A stretch of 64,000 nucleotides of DNA from Trypanosoma brucei gambiense DAL972 (lineage: Eukaryota; Euglenozoa; Kinetoplastea; Trypanosomatida; Trypanosomatidae): assembly GCF_000210295.1 (NCBI RefSeq), contig NC_026740.1:565691-629690 (forward strand), read 5' to 3'. A program made the position numbers and the translations under genes. The notes under the pieces are model-generated. The model saw nothing but the letters and a program-made list of their open reading frames with translations. It was not told the origin of the DNA and did not search any database. The first letter of the stretch is position 1. Each line of letters opens with the position of its first letter. This document shows, in pieces, positions 53,990 through 64,000 of this stretch.

Positions 53990-54274
53990 CGACGCTCTCT
54001 GCACCCTCTACACGCAACGCAGCGGTTTCTTCGTGTTGGGGATGTTTGCCCTTGTGTCGATGATGGCGGCTTCGGTGCCCTCCGTTAGGTAAAATATCAC
54101 CGTGATCTCCTGATTCAGATGCTTGCATTTGTGTCAAAGTAACTTTTTTTTCACCTTCACGAAAAAACGTAATAACGATGCTGTATGGTCTTCTTTCTCT
54201 TTGTTGTTTTTTTTTGGTTCTTTTGGGGTTTCTTTCTTTTTTTTTCTGATTTTACCGTTTACTGAATCTGCTTC

Positions 54275-54309
<35 letters not shown>

Positions 54310-54934
54310 CTCGAGTGCCCTTTAAATGGTCTACGTGCAAACTTGTGAGCCCGTTTGCGGGGAAAAAGGCAGGTCGCCGACAGCAACGCGCGAAGGAAAT
54401 TAACAGAGGAAACGGAACAAGTTATGAAGCGTAAACAAAAAAGAAGAAAGTGCACGGTAAAGTATGAAGGTAACACGACACGGCAACTGCAAGCAGCGTC
54501 TGATGCAGAAATGACGTGAGAACCGTGGGAGAAGAGTTTAGTTTGTTATATACTTATTTTAGCGTCTCGTTGTTGCACCGCCCCAGTTTTCGCATGACGT
54601 ACACAATACGAGCGTTCACCCAACCGATTTAGAAGTTTTCTCTTACTTTATTTTCTTTTACACGCGCTCACATCCTCTTAAAAAGTGCTTGTACGTACCG
54701 TACAACCTCGAATCCCACATTTTCCACGAACAATGGTGCCGAGAATCCATTGTATCACATTTCCTTTTTAACGCTTTCTTGTCAACACTTTACCTTTTCT
54801 TCCTTTTGCCTTGTTTTGACTATCATCCTCTGGGTCGAGAATCAACCATCAAACTTTTTTGTGCAAAGAAGAAAAACTGTAACCTTCTCCCTCATGGTGA
54901 TTTTTATTTCCTCAACACCACTGGAGACAACTTA
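53990..54934. other. Intergenic, Pol5-like gene to 297-residue gene
   Basis: About 945 bp with a TA tract at 54279-54307 and T-rich sequence near 54145-54250. No gene. Confidence 0.6.
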
Positions 54935-57900
54935 CTACTCATCCGCGACAGCCGCTGCTGCAAGTTTTTGCTCACGCCACCTCTGGAATGCCTTCTCTCT
55001 TTGTTCATGCAGGCGACGCTTTCTCTCTCTGTTTTTGGCGATCCGCTCCTGCTTAGTCACCATGATCCGCTTGCGTTTTTCCTCTCTTTCCTCTTTCGTA
55101 AGGATTTGGGACCGCTCGGTACGAATCATTTGCCTCTCCAAGCGGTCGTTGATTCTGAGAGTTTCGCGTCGCCGCCGCTTAGCAGCCTTCTCCTCATCAG
55201 TCAATTCTCCGTTGCGGTGCGCTGCAAGTGCCCGCACAACCTTCTCTCGAACACGTTTTGCACGGCGGTAAAATGCAGCCTTTTCTTTTCGTCCACTTTT
55301 CTCGTACTGTTTATATAAAACACTCACCGGAGACGGAGCTTTTGTCTCTCGAGCTCGCGGCGTGAGGTTGAGAAGATGTTCCATTGCTGCCAGAAGGCGG
55401 ATAGTAGCGGCCGATGTCATTAATGAATCGTCGTCTACCACTTCCTTCACAATGTTGGAAGCCCATGCCGTGTCCAGCTGTACACGACTATTGTACTTGA
55501 GCACCATTTTGAGGCAATGCAAGTAGTCGTACAGAAGTGTGTACTTCATATTATATACCGAGGTTGGTGTTACCGATTGAAGGAAACTGCTGATTGCACT
55601 TGCGGCGGATGCACGTAGAGTTGCCCCCAAGCCGGAGAGCCGCGGTAGCACCGCTTCTACCATCTGACAACATCCTTGAAACACTCTTACGCGCTGGGGC
55701 CCTTCCAGAACCTCCACTTCGCTAAACTTCTCCAATGCTGCGGGTAGCAGTGCCCACGCAAACCCGTGACGGTAATGATGCATATCCCGCTTTACGGAAG
55801 GCATTCGTTTCTTTCCATCCCAACCGCGGTCGCAGAAGATGGACTTGTAAAACTCCATCAACGTCACTCGAACGTCTTCACCTGCGTGGTTCTTATGTGC
55901 GAGGAAGGCGATGAAATGAAACACGCGAAGAGCCACGTCCTTCAGTCGGGTCATGCGCCGACGAACTACAAGAGCGTGTCGTGCCGAACGGCTCTCTTTG
56001 TTTACTAAAACCCGGTCCAGTTTGCGGCAATAGCTTTGAATGTCGGAAAGAAGTTGGAACAGACTCTCTGCCACGAGAAACCTTCCGAAGTAACGATTCT
56101 TCGTCATCATAAGCATTTGAAGGGACGAAACGGTACTGTTGAAAATCACGTCATCCGCCGCCTTCACGTTTTCTCGACAAACCGCCAACAGAACCTGAAA
56201 AATGTGTACTGTTAATGGAGAGCGCATAGCCACCCCAACTCGTGTTGCAACGTGAATTGCTCGGACAACATCACCCTTCTCCTTATTGGCTGTATCCGTT
56301 GGATACACGAATTGAAGATCTACGTTCCCAATCATACCTTTCAGTGCGTCAATGTACTGCTGAGTTGGAGCTTCTTCTTCCTCTTCGTCACCTGTATCAG
56401 ATTCTTCATCCTCTACATCTGGATTGAGTTGCTCCTCATCGGCTCCCTCCTCCGGCTCCGTTGCTTCGTCCTCCTCAGTGGGTTCTTCGCTTTCATCCGC
56501 CTCTGTTTCTGTTTCTGTTTCCGTCTTATCCGCTTCATCCTCAGAGGGTACATCACCCCCCTCGTCTTCCTCATCTTCGTCTTTTTCATCAACTTGAGTG
56601 CCTTCGTTGTTCTCGTCCTCCTCGTCACCTTCTTCTTCATCAGCTGAAGAATCTTCCGCCTCTGCAGCTACTCCCTTTGCTTTAGCTTGCCTTATTAGTT
56701 CCCGGTCGTCCGTATGATAAGCCTCACGAAGCGGAGCCAAGACAAGGTCCAGAGTTGGCCGCTCTCGAACATAACGAGCAAAACGTAAAAGATAACCCGT
56801 CGCAATGCGGCGCACGCACACCATAAGGGGCAACACGTGAAGTGGCGAAGACGGTCGCATCACGAGCGCCATCAACACATCATAAAACAAATCCAGAGTT
56901 TCCAACGTGCCCGTACGAAAGAACTGGCAAAGATCAGGTACCGTACTGTTAGCGAGGTTTTTCGCCTCTTCATTGCTGGGGTCGTCGGTACTCAGAATCA
57001 GAAAAAGCAATACGAGCAGCAGATGAATATCTCGCTCCTCATAAAACAGGACACTGCGGGTGGAAGAGCTTTCCAGTGTCTCAACAATACAATTGCGGGC
57101 CTTGCGGAAGTTACGCTCAGCTGCGCCAGTGGTGTATCGCGTGATGCCCTTCTCCTCAGCCGCAAGATAATCCCTAATAACGCTTAAGGCACTCAACGTG
57201 CATTTTGGTCTTGACAAGGCGGCGGTGTACGTGAAGGAAAATACGTCCGAAAAAAGGTAGATAGCCCGATTCATGCATTTCTCATCACTGGACTTCGGAG
57301 TGGGGTAAAACCCAAACCGCAGCAAGGCACGAACCGCCTCGTCGACGTATGTGCAAGTTACGCCCTCACGTAGCGGCACACTTAAGCAAGCCCGCAACTC
57401 CCGTAGCACCCACGTGCGGTTGGCGTGCGCAGACGAGTCCGAGTCCCTAATGCAAAGATATTGTTTAATGAGGTCTCGGACTTTAGCATCCAGCATTTCA
57501 AGAGGCATCATCCGAAGTTCGTTGGGATCTGAAGCTTTTGCAACTATCTTCCTTCCATAACCCACCGCTTGGCTGGCAATCTTCAACATTTCTTGGCGTT
57601 GGTCGGCATCGTCGTTTTTTACAACCAATTGACCTAAACGGGCGACGAGTTGCTGAAACAGCGCCCGGCGCGGAATATCTGAGTTACCACGGCGGTAAGG
57701 CGCAATGGCGTTGTGCATCATTGTACTTAAATGCTCCTGCAGTGATTCACCAGCGGCACAGCGCTGCACAAGGAGGTCAAACCAGTCGTCCCACACGGGA
57801 TGAACCATTGGGTACACGGCAATCACCTGTTCCTTGCGGAACAGAGCATTGGCAATTTGTTCCACTGTTGTTGGTTCTAGCGGATCCATCGCAGCATACT

Positions 57901-59380
57901 TCTGCACGGTGGTTGGGAGAAACTTTTTAATTGCCGGAGGTTTCGTCTCCATTGCCATCAGACGTAGGAGCAGTTGCACTCCCTCTGGGCGAAAGTATTC
58001 TAACTTGGGGTAGAGGAAAAAGGCATATGATATCCATTCCATCACCGACTCATCCTCCCACAGCTTGGGAAACTTTTGAAGCGTTATTAACAATAAAGCC
58101 GCTGTCATGACGCGCGTAGCCTTTTGCTCAACGTAGGCAAAACATAAGTACTGGGCGGCATGACGGGCATCTTCCACTCGCATCTTCCCACGGTTTGCAA
58201 CCACGGCTCCCATCGCAAAAACAGCAGCTACAATGCGCTGGTTACGCTCACCCCGCGTAGGGTCATTGATTGTGTCTGGGTCAAAATCATCCCAATCTCC
58301 CTGGTCTTCTTTCTGTTGCTCGCCTTGTGTATCTCTTCTCGCAGCCCGTGCCTCTAGTCGAGCCTTTGTGACTTTTAGCCGGGCATCGAGTGCTATTTCC
58401 TCTCCGATGAGTGAAAGCACAATAGATGGTGTAATGTCCGTTTCGCGCAATGCAAGAAATAGAATATGTGCATGCAAAACAATCATCGCCATGTCCTCAG
58501 TAACCATGCCTAGCAGCATACGTGACAGAGCGTACGGAAGTGCGTGGTGCGCTGTATCCCGCATACTTTTCAGCGATCGGCAGTCAACCCCATCCACTAA
58601 TTTGGCCTTTAGATGGTTAATCAGTGAATGCTGACCTTCTTTCCGACGGGTCGAGTTATGCCGGAGGCACATTTGGAGCAACGCACGAACGTGTTCCCGC
58701 TCCTTTACATTTTTGGCGAGCACTGCTCGAGACCGACTGACTTTTCCGTGTGTTTCGACCTGTTCACCATCCTTTTGATCACTGGCAGCAGCCGCCTCCT
58801 CCTCCTCATCTCCGCTGGTTAAACCCTGCGCTTTATTGTCGTAGTGTTTTTTGGTTCCACCACCGCGGCCCTTCCCCTTATTAAGTTCGTACTCTGCCCA
58901 CTCATACCATACGATAAATGCTTGTACATTATTCGGTGCACCGCGTTCAAATTTGCTTAAATATGAACGAAGAGATCGCACATCCTCCGGCAAATGTTGC
59001 TGAATAAATGGAGGAGGCACAAACTTGAATATCTCACTCAAATCAGCACCAAAAATATTGGTAGCATTTAACCTCGTTTTGAAGCTGAACAGATCGGAGC
59101 GCAACTCGGAGGAAACCTTGGCAGCTAAATGAATGTCAATGTCCTTTGTCCGAGCCGATCTCTGATGGGATCTTCCCTCGTGATTCCCAACAGCGGTGTG
59201 CTGCTGCGCGTGATGACCGCGGCGCTCCACCTGCTCTCGCGCATACTTTTCTTTATGATACCTTTTCGCCTCCTTCTTCACGTTGGTTGCTTTCCCCATT
59301 TTAGCCGAAGGCTTAACGTTACGGCGAGGGCCGCCGCTGGTGCCCCCTTTACTCCCATGCTGAGCAAAGGAACCAGACAT
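54935..59380 (-). CDS. Pol5/MYBBP1A-like nucleolar protein
   Basis: A 1481-residue protein with the layout of yeast Pol5 (so-called DNA polymerase V) and animal MYBBP1A. There is a basic head, about 800 residues of helical repeats, then the segment LDLFYDVLMALVMRPSSPLH with following helices. A highly acidic tract follows (about residues 908-1005, mostly Glu/Asp), then more helices and a basic coiled-coil tail (KAAKRRRRETLRINDRLERQ onward). The order of helices, acidic tract and basic tail, and the SLL-like segment before the acidic tract, fit the family. Its known members are nucleolar and involved in rRNA gene expression and ribosome assembly, not in DNA polymerisation. The N-terminal ~130 residues, with many Lys/Arg/His, could direct nuclear import. 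The assignment is by pattern and architecture. Confidence 0.65.
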   Translation of the reverse strand: MSGSFAQHGSKGGTSGGPRRNVKPSAKMGKATNVKKEAKRYHKEKYAREQVERRGHHAQQHTAVGNHEGRSHQRSARTKDIDIHLAAKVSSELRSDLFSFKTRLNATNIFGADLSEIFKFVPPPFIQQHLPEDVRSLRSYLSKFERGAPNNVQAFIVWYEWAEYELNKGKGRGGGTKKHYDNKAQGLTSGDEEEEAAAASDQKDGEQVETHGKVSRSRAVLAKNVKEREHVRALLQMCLRHNSTRRKEGQHSLINHLKAKLVDGVDCRSLKSMRDTAHHALPYALSRMLLGMVTEDMAMIVLHAHILFLALRETDITPSIVLSLIGEEIALDARLKVTKARLEARAARRDTQGEQQKEDQGDWDDFDPDTINDPTRGERNQRIVAAVFAMGAVVANRGKMRVEDARHAAQYLCFAYVEQKATRVMTAALLLITLQKFPKLWEDESVMEWISYAFFLYPKLEYFRPEGVQLLLRLMAMETKPPAIKKFLPTTVQKYAAMDPLEPTTVEQIANALFRKEQVIAVYPMVHPVWDDWFDLLVQRCAAGESLQEHLSTMMHNAIAPYRRGNSDIPRRALFQQLVARLGQLVVKNDDADQRQEMLKIASQAVGYGRKIVAKASDPNELRMMPLEMLDAKVRDLIKQYLCIRDSDSSAHANRTWVLRELRACLSVPLREGVTCTYVDEAVRALLRFGFYPTPKSSDEKCMNRAIYLFSDVFSFTYTAALSRPKCTLSALSVIRDYLAAEEKGITRYTTGAAERNFRKARNCIVETLESSSTRSVLFYEERDIHLLLVLLFLILSTDDPSNEEAKNLANSTVPDLCQFFRTGTLETLDLFYDVLMALVMRPSSPLHVLPLMVCVRRIATGYLLRFARYVRERPTLDLVLAPLREAYHTDDRELIRQAKAKGVAAEAEDSSADEEEGDEEDENNEGTQVDEKDEDEEDEGGDVPSEDEADKTETETETEADESEEPTEEDEATEPEEGADEEQLNPDVEDEESDTGDEEEEEAPTQQYIDALKGMIGNVDLQFVYPTDTANKEKGDVVRAIHVATRVGVAMRSPLTVHIFQVLLAVCRENVKAADDVIFNSTVSSLQMLMMTKNRYFGRFLVAESLFQLLSDIQSYCRKLDRVLVNKESRSARHALVVRRRMTRLKDVALRVFHFIAFLAHKNHAGEDVRVTLMEFYKSIFCDRGWDGKKRMPSVKRDMHHYRHGFAWALLPAALEKFSEVEVLEGPQRVRVFQGCCQMVEAVLPRLSGLGATLRASAASAISSFLQSVTPTSVYNMKYTLLYDYLHCLKMVLKYNSRVQLDTAWASNIVKEVVDDDSLMTSAATIRLLAAMEHLLNLTPRARETKAPSPVSVLYKQYEKSGRKEKAAFYRRAKRVREKVVRALAAHRNGELTDEEKAAKRRRRETLRINDRLERQMIRTERSQILTKEEREEKRKRIMVTKQERIAKNRERKRRLHEQREKAFQRWREQKLAAAAVADE

Positions 59381-60231
59381 ACCGAACGCCTTTCTTTTTT
59401 AGTTGCTTATGTGCGTTCGGCCAGTAATTTCCTTTTGTTAGGTGGTTGCAACGGCATTAAACAAGAGAGGCACCCCCCCCCCAAAATAAAAAATAATAAT
59501 AATAATAACAACAGTAAGTAAAAAGGGGAAAGAAAACGCAGTAGAAGCGAAGGGTATCGGCAAACAGGGAAGTCAGCAGCAAAGAGATACAAAAAAAATC
59601 AACATATCGCAACCCAACCAGCGTGGCCGAATAGGAAGTTGTTAAGACAGAGATGTAATAACTTAAGATAAAGGGTGGGTAAAACCAAAAATAGAGTAAA
59701 AATAAAACATGGCAAGGCGTTGTGAAGGAACGAGAAAATACAAATGGGCGAGATGAGGATGTCTTAAGCAAAAGTGTTTCGAACAGATACACACAAGTGC
59801 TGACATATCTCTCATGTGAATCCTCAATAGTAAGCACAACTGCAGTTGGCAATGCCCTCAAACGAAAAAAAAAAGAAATTGTTAAAGGATAGAAAATAAT
59901 AATAATAATAATGTCATTATAATAATTATTATAGCACCCGCTGTCAAACAGCGGCAAAGGGTAAGGGAGTTCATTCCGTAACTTCCCCCTTCCATTAGGC
60001 AGGCACTCTGTTTCTTGCCATTAGAATTGGAGGGAAATTTTCCCACGTTAGCAACAGGGTACGGACACGAATCAAAATAAAAAAGAAAAACAGTAAAAGC
60101 GAACGTTAATGGCGTAAACGCGGAGAGAAAAGTGAATATTTGAAGTCGTTTTAGCTCAAACAAGTCAACACATAAAATGAACGTCTGTTGTTACCATCTG
60201 TTGGGGGAGGGGGAGGGACATAATAACAATA
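59381..60231. other. Intergenic, Glu-rich gene to Pol5-like gene
   Basis: About 850 bp with a C10-like run near 59473 and AAT repeats near 59488-59507. A purine run at 59519-59538 could be the Pol5-like gene's pyrimidine tract, with a first AG at 59432-59433. No gene. Confidence 0.5.
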
Positions 60232-60984
60232 TTATTCAACGCTAGACAGCATTTGCTTAACGGGTTCACTTTCCGTCGTACTTGCGCCTGCGTAGTCCAC
60301 CTCTTTCAGGTTTACCTCCGTGTCAGATTTCTGCACAGCAGCCCCACTTACACCGTTGTAATTGGCGGAATCAAGCAATAACTCACCAGCACCACTCTCT
60401 GAGCGGCTGCGCTTGTGGCAGTTGAAAGAAGTTTCGTCATCCACAGTTGTTGCTATCGTTTCCTCACCAATAATGTCCTCATAAATTTTCGAATCAGCAT
60501 CGATCTCTGCTTCCTTTGAAGTCGCTACCTCCACTTTTCCTTGAGCAGAAGCTTTAGGCGTTTCAGCGTCCGCTATTTGTGCCTGTGATATTTCCTCTGC
60601 TTCTGTTGTTGTCATTGTCTCCACTTCATCCGTGGCTGGAGGTTGCTGGACATCCGCTTTTCCCTCTTCATCCTCATTCACAATTGTTGAAGGGGTCACT
60701 GCTTTATTCACAACTGCAACAACTTCCTCCCTCTCTTCCTCCATAATTTTCTCAAACGGAGGTTTTGATTCATCCGACGTGTCCTCTTTTTCTTCAGAAA
60801 CTGGCGATGGAGGAACTACCGCAATCATCTCCTCGGAATTGATGTTTTGAGGTACTTTATTTACTGGTGCAACCTCTTCAGTTAGTAAAGAAACACAGTT
60901 AGGTGCTTCATTCACTTCGGTGCCATCAACAACAGAAATGGACTCCAATACGGCGGGTTCTGCGGTAATTGGCACTTGTGACAT
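60232..60984 (-). CDS. Glu/Val/Thr-rich acidic protein, unknown
   Basis: A 250-residue acidic protein made almost wholly of Glu, Asp, Ser, Thr, Val and Ala with scattered Pro, and hardly any hydrophobic core, so likely disordered. The only basic island is CHKRSRSES near residue 190. No repeats of fixed length, membrane helix or known domain. The frame is intact, has a normal ATG, and uses varied codons, which argues against a random open frame. Its neighbours (Pol5-like and TRAP-alpha) do not suggest a function. Confidence 0.7.
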   Translation of the reverse strand: MSQVPITAEPAVLESISVVDGTEVNEAPNCVSLLTEEVAPVNKVPQNINSEEMIAVVPPSPVSEEKEDTSDESKPPFEKIMEEEREEVVAVVNKAVTPSTIVNEDEEGKADVQQPPATDEVETMTTTEAEEISQAQIADAETPKASAQGKVEVATSKEAEIDADSKIYEDIIGEETIATTVDDETSFNCHKRSRSESGAGELLLDSANYNGVSGAAVQKSDTEVNLKEVDYAGASTTESEPVKQMLSSVE

Positions 60985-61645
60985 TAACCGTATAAACTGG
61001 AGTAGAAAATTTAATGGCGTGGTGTCTTCGTAAATGTAGTGATCCTGCCTGTTTGTCTGCGTGTGTGTGTGTGTTTGTGTAAATACTTATTAGCACTTTT
61101 CCGCTGTTTACTTAGCAAATTTAGACTTTTATGTGTACGTACGTAGATGTGTAAATACGTGCGAATTGTTTCGTCAATGAAGTTATTTTTTAAAAAAAAT
61201 GATTTTTTTTTCCAAAGGAAAGAGGAGAGCACAGGGGAGAAGAATTGTGTTCAAGATAAGTTAAGGTGTACGACTCTCCGTCACAAATTCCTTCCATACC
61301 GCAACGCAACTGATCATACATGCGCATCTGTACGATAACGCACTAAAAAACTACTGCTTTCTCCCTCTTTTTTTCTCCGTATATTTCCCTTTTTTATTTC
61401 CCTCCATGTTTATTTTTCTCTTATTTTCATTATTATTTTTTTCGTTTTGTTTGTTTTATTTTTCATCATTAATCATCTGCATGACCCGCTGCAGCACGTT
61501 AAGAATGACATGTTTGATACACACGCACACGCAGCGCAGTAATGGTACAGTCGCGCAACACAAGAGTAAAAAAAAATGTGGAGAAAATAACCGCAATGAG
61601 GGAAAGAAGATGCAAACAGTGTTTTCTTTGTTGTTGTTGTTGTTG

Positions 61646-61649
<4 letters not shown>

Positions 61650-61687
<38 letters not shown>
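61650..61687. repeat. TA microsatellite, about 19 units
   Basis: An uninterrupted TA run preceded by TTG repeats. Confidence 0.93.
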
Positions 61688-61691
<4 letters not shown>

Positions 61692-62144
61692 TGTTTGTTT
61701 GCGAAGTCGTGCCCTCATGTGAGATTTGGGAAATATCTTTTGGCTGCCTTCGCATCCATTGTAACTAAACACGCAATTACTATTATTGGTCCTACACTTG
61801 TTCCCTCCTTGTCGATCACTACATTTCCGCCTACACATGAATAAACATGAAAATGTTCACCTCCACTAATTTATTTTATTTTTCTTTTCAATGGTACTCA
61901 CCGCTAATGAGCACACATATACACGCTTCGGTGTGGTGAAAGGAATGTGCAGAAAAGAGGAAAAGAAAAGAAAAAAGAAAAATAAATGACAAAGTGCAAC
62001 GGTAAGACAACCCAGCACAAAGAGCGATGTGCAAAACACACAAACAAACAAACAAAAAAGAGGAAACAGAATTCTGATACTCAGCTTTATTCAAAGCTTC
62101 GTTTGCAAGTGCGCCGCGGTTTAAGACCATTTTCTTCTGTTTTG

Positions 62145-62170
62145 AATAAATAAATATATATTTATTTATT
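62145..62170. repeat. Perfect 26-bp AT palindrome (AAAT/ATTT type)
   Basis: Self-complementary around 62157/62158 with AAAT repeats, a TATA centre and ATTT repeats. Confidence 0.9.
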
Positions 62171-62974
62171 TATAAATCACTATTTACGGTCCCCAAACAA
62201 CCTTTCGGCCTCTTTATCTCTTTTTTTTCTTCCTTGTTGCATGATTCATTCCATCGTTTTCCCGAGGCACCGAGTAGCTTGCATAGAAAAATATGTGCTG
62301 GGAATGCACTACATCGGTTAAGCTTGCTGTCACATCAATTAGGACAAGTGAAAGGAAGGAGAAAAAGGGTAGGTGGGGGGGGGGGGGAAGAAGAAAAAAA
62401 AAGAGGAAAATTAGCACACAATCAGCAACCAGTAGAAAGGGCACCTAGTTCGGAAACCAACAAAGAGAAGCAGCACAAAAGCGGGAGGGCACATAAAAGT
62501 GCGATAAGCAGCTCAAAAAAAAAAAAAGTATAGAAAACTGCGATATCAACGCACATTTATTGCTCCCCTCCCCGCATATTTTCCTCACATTTATTGGTTC
62601 CACCAGTTTAAAACCTCGACTCTTTCCCCTTTTCAATTTATGATAATGGATCTTCTGCCATTTGATTCTCCGTTTGCCCTATCCATCCATTTCCCCTCGT
62701 ATTTCATTGCGTTGCAGCACACCCTCCCTCCATCTTCCCTTCACCCCTCTCAAAATTATATGTTCCGGTCCGACTTGTGCGCGTTGGTCACCGTACGGTA
62801 CGCCTCCCCACCCGATGCATCAGCTTCTTCATTCTTCCCTCGCACTCACAAACACGTTGCATTCCTCCACATTATGCGGCCATCTTCCACCCACACTAAA
62901 AGAGAAGGAACAAAAGAACTCAATCAGTTTCTCTTCCCCACAGGCGTTACACGGGTTACGACTGATGATGTGAA

Positions 62975-63775
62975 TCATTTCTTCTTTTTCGGTGATTGGG
63001 AACTGCGTCGCATGAGGACGGCCTCCTTGTACCTCAAGTGTTCTTCACTCACATAATCCGGATCATAGCCATCGCCCTTAGTCCCAACCTCCACACGCCG
63101 ACGCTCTGAACTCGATTCATTTTTGCCACGTAGAAGAGAAAGGATGCCATATTTGGAAGCCAATACGTACACGACAGCACAAGTAATGGCTAACAGTGTC
63201 AAGTATGTAAGGATGGTTGAAGGATCCGTATCCAGAGACGCTTCAATGGCCACCGTTTCATTGAATGCTGCAACAAATTGGGGTTGCTCGGTTTCACCAT
63301 TTTTATAGTAAACACCAACGATAAGGTGGTAGTCGTTAGGTTCCAGCAGAGCATGCGGAGTGAAGGTGTAGTGAAAACTTGCGGACTCTCTGTACTGAAC
63401 AATACGTGCATGACGAATGGCAGAGAAGTTCTGCAAGATCTGGTTAGGCGTGTGTGCAGGGGCAACACTGGCGGAAACGAGAAGGACGGTGCTGTTCTGG
63501 CGTTGATCGTTGTTACGAAATGCGATTAGTGCATCAACACGCGAGCCTGCATGAAAAGTGGGCGTCGAACCTCCACGAACCTTTGGGAAAATGGCTTGTA
63601 CTGTAGGTAAAAACAATTTTTCCTCTTCTGTTTCCCCTTCACGCTCTGCGTCGTCACTCTCCGCTGTTTTGGCGGCCCCATCCGCCTCCGTGGCAGAGGC
63701 TGGTACGGCTGCAAGAAGGGACGAAGTTGCCGCTGCGAATAGAAGCAACAACATTAAGGAACGACGGCAAGCCAT
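62975..63775 (-). CDS. Translocon-associated protein alpha (TRAP-alpha / SSR1)
   Basis: A 266-residue type I ER membrane protein, the alpha subunit of the TRAP complex that sits beside the Sec61 channel and helps insert secretory proteins. Residues 1-28 are a cleavable-looking signal peptide (SLMLLLLFAAATSSLLAAV). An acidic segment (about 30-53, rich in Glu/Asp) follows, as in animal TRAP-alpha. The lumenal domain shows FHAGSRVDALIAFRN, three possible N-glycosylation sites (Asn94, Asn116, Asn172) and HALLEPNDYHLIVGVYY. The single membrane helix is about residues 188-209. The cytosolic tail is basic and ends KKKK, compatible with ER retention. First gene of the unit within this window. Confidence 0.92.
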   Translation of the reverse strand: MACRRSLMLLLLFAAATSSLLAAVPASATEADGAAKTAESDDAEREGETEEEKLFLPTVQAIFPKVRGGSTPTFHAGSRVDALIAFRNNDQRQNSTVLLVSASVAPAHTPNQILQNFSAIRHARIVQYRESASFHYTFTPHALLEPNDYHLIVGVYYKNGETEQPQFVAAFNETVAIEASLDTDPSTILTYLTLLAITCAVVYVLASKYGILSLLRGKNESSSERRRVEVGTKGDGYDPDYVSEEHLRYKEAVLMRRSSQSPKKKK

Positions 63776-64000
63776 CGCTGTTATTGTTTTTATTATATAT
63801 ATATATATTTTTTTGTTATATCTCTTCCTTTCTCTAAATTGTTATTACTAATCTGTTTTGTTTGACGTTGGCTCCACCACTTGTGTGTGTGTATGGAATT
63901 ATACCAATATTTAACAGTATATATGTCAGTTGCGCCTCCTAACCTAACAAGAAATCAATAATAATAATAATAATAACAAATAATAATAATAATCATCATC
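63776..64000. other. 5' flank of TRAP-alpha
   Basis: Contains a TA tract at about 63793-63808, 18 bp before the start codon, and AAT repeats at about 63957-63993. The splice acceptor cannot be fixed and may lie beyond the window. Confidence 0.5.

Larger units (their letters stand above)
60985..62974. other. Intergenic, TRAP-alpha to Glu-rich gene
   Basis: About 2 kb with a TA tract at 61650-61687, TG runs near 61060-61080, and a 26-bp palindrome at 62145-62170. The part next to TRAP-alpha (about 62560-62974) is pyrimidine-rich and less repetitive. No gene. Confidence 0.6.

Noticed and set aside
54750..55318. Plus-strand frames of 173 and 209 codons
   Set aside because: They overlap the 3' end of the Pol5-like gene antisense and consist of Phe/Leu/Ser from complementing Lys/Arg/Glu codons.
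1..64000. Strand-switch region, CRISPR array or bacterial operon features
   Set aside because: All supported genes are on one strand, no spaced direct repeats of CRISPR type occur, and gene content is eukaryotic.

Overview
The window looks like nuclear DNA of an African trypanosome, most likely the Trypanosoma brucei group. Every convincing gene is intron-free and on the minus strand. Intergenic DNA is AT-rich and full of poly(A), (TA)n and (CA)n tracts. Several genes are preceded, in mRNA sense, by a polypyrimidine tract and an AG suited to spliced-leader trans-splicing. Retrotransposon hot spot (RHS) genes and a fused guanylyltransferase-methyltransferase capping enzyme are present, and both are typical of these parasites. 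From memory, not checked, the gene order fits T. brucei chromosome 7 around GMP synthase. A 100-N run marks an assembly gap.

Transcription should run right to left as one polycistronic unit with no strand switch. From upstream (right) to downstream (left) the order is: TRAP-alpha; a Glu-rich protein; a Pol5/MYBBP1A-like nucleolar protein; a helical 297-residue protein; a large Tyr/Ser-rich low-complexity protein; a two-finger CCCH protein (probably ZC3H18); DCC1; a ubiquitin-like/BAG protein; a coiled-coil protein; a very small RRM protein; GMP synthase; an unknown 271-residue protein; the capping enzyme CGM1; a DnaJ-like protein without a J domain; ERCC1; an NFX1-type zinc-finger protein; a SET protein; then two RHS genes in a tandem array of units of about 5.6 kb.

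Most genes serve basic informational or proteostasis functions: cap formation, nucleotide excision repair, cohesion/clamp loading, nucleolar function, GMP synthesis, ER translocation and Hsp70 co-chaperones. Neighbours are not obviously linked in pathway, as is usual for trypanosome polycistrons. Intergenic spacing ranges from about 0.3 kb to 5.2 kb, and the long spacers are mostly low-complexity DNA that probably forms UTRs.

The points most worth following up are: blockwise divergence between two RHS genes whose flanks are almost identical; a probable frameshift at the end of the SET gene; the J-less DnaJ-like protein; the FUS-like Tyr/Ser/Gln-rich protein with a near-identical internal duplication; and recurrent perfect AT palindromes. 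Five genes have an upstream non-ATG codon opening the reading frame. For these I place the start at the first in-frame ATG, and for three of them a clear predicted acceptor lies just upstream.
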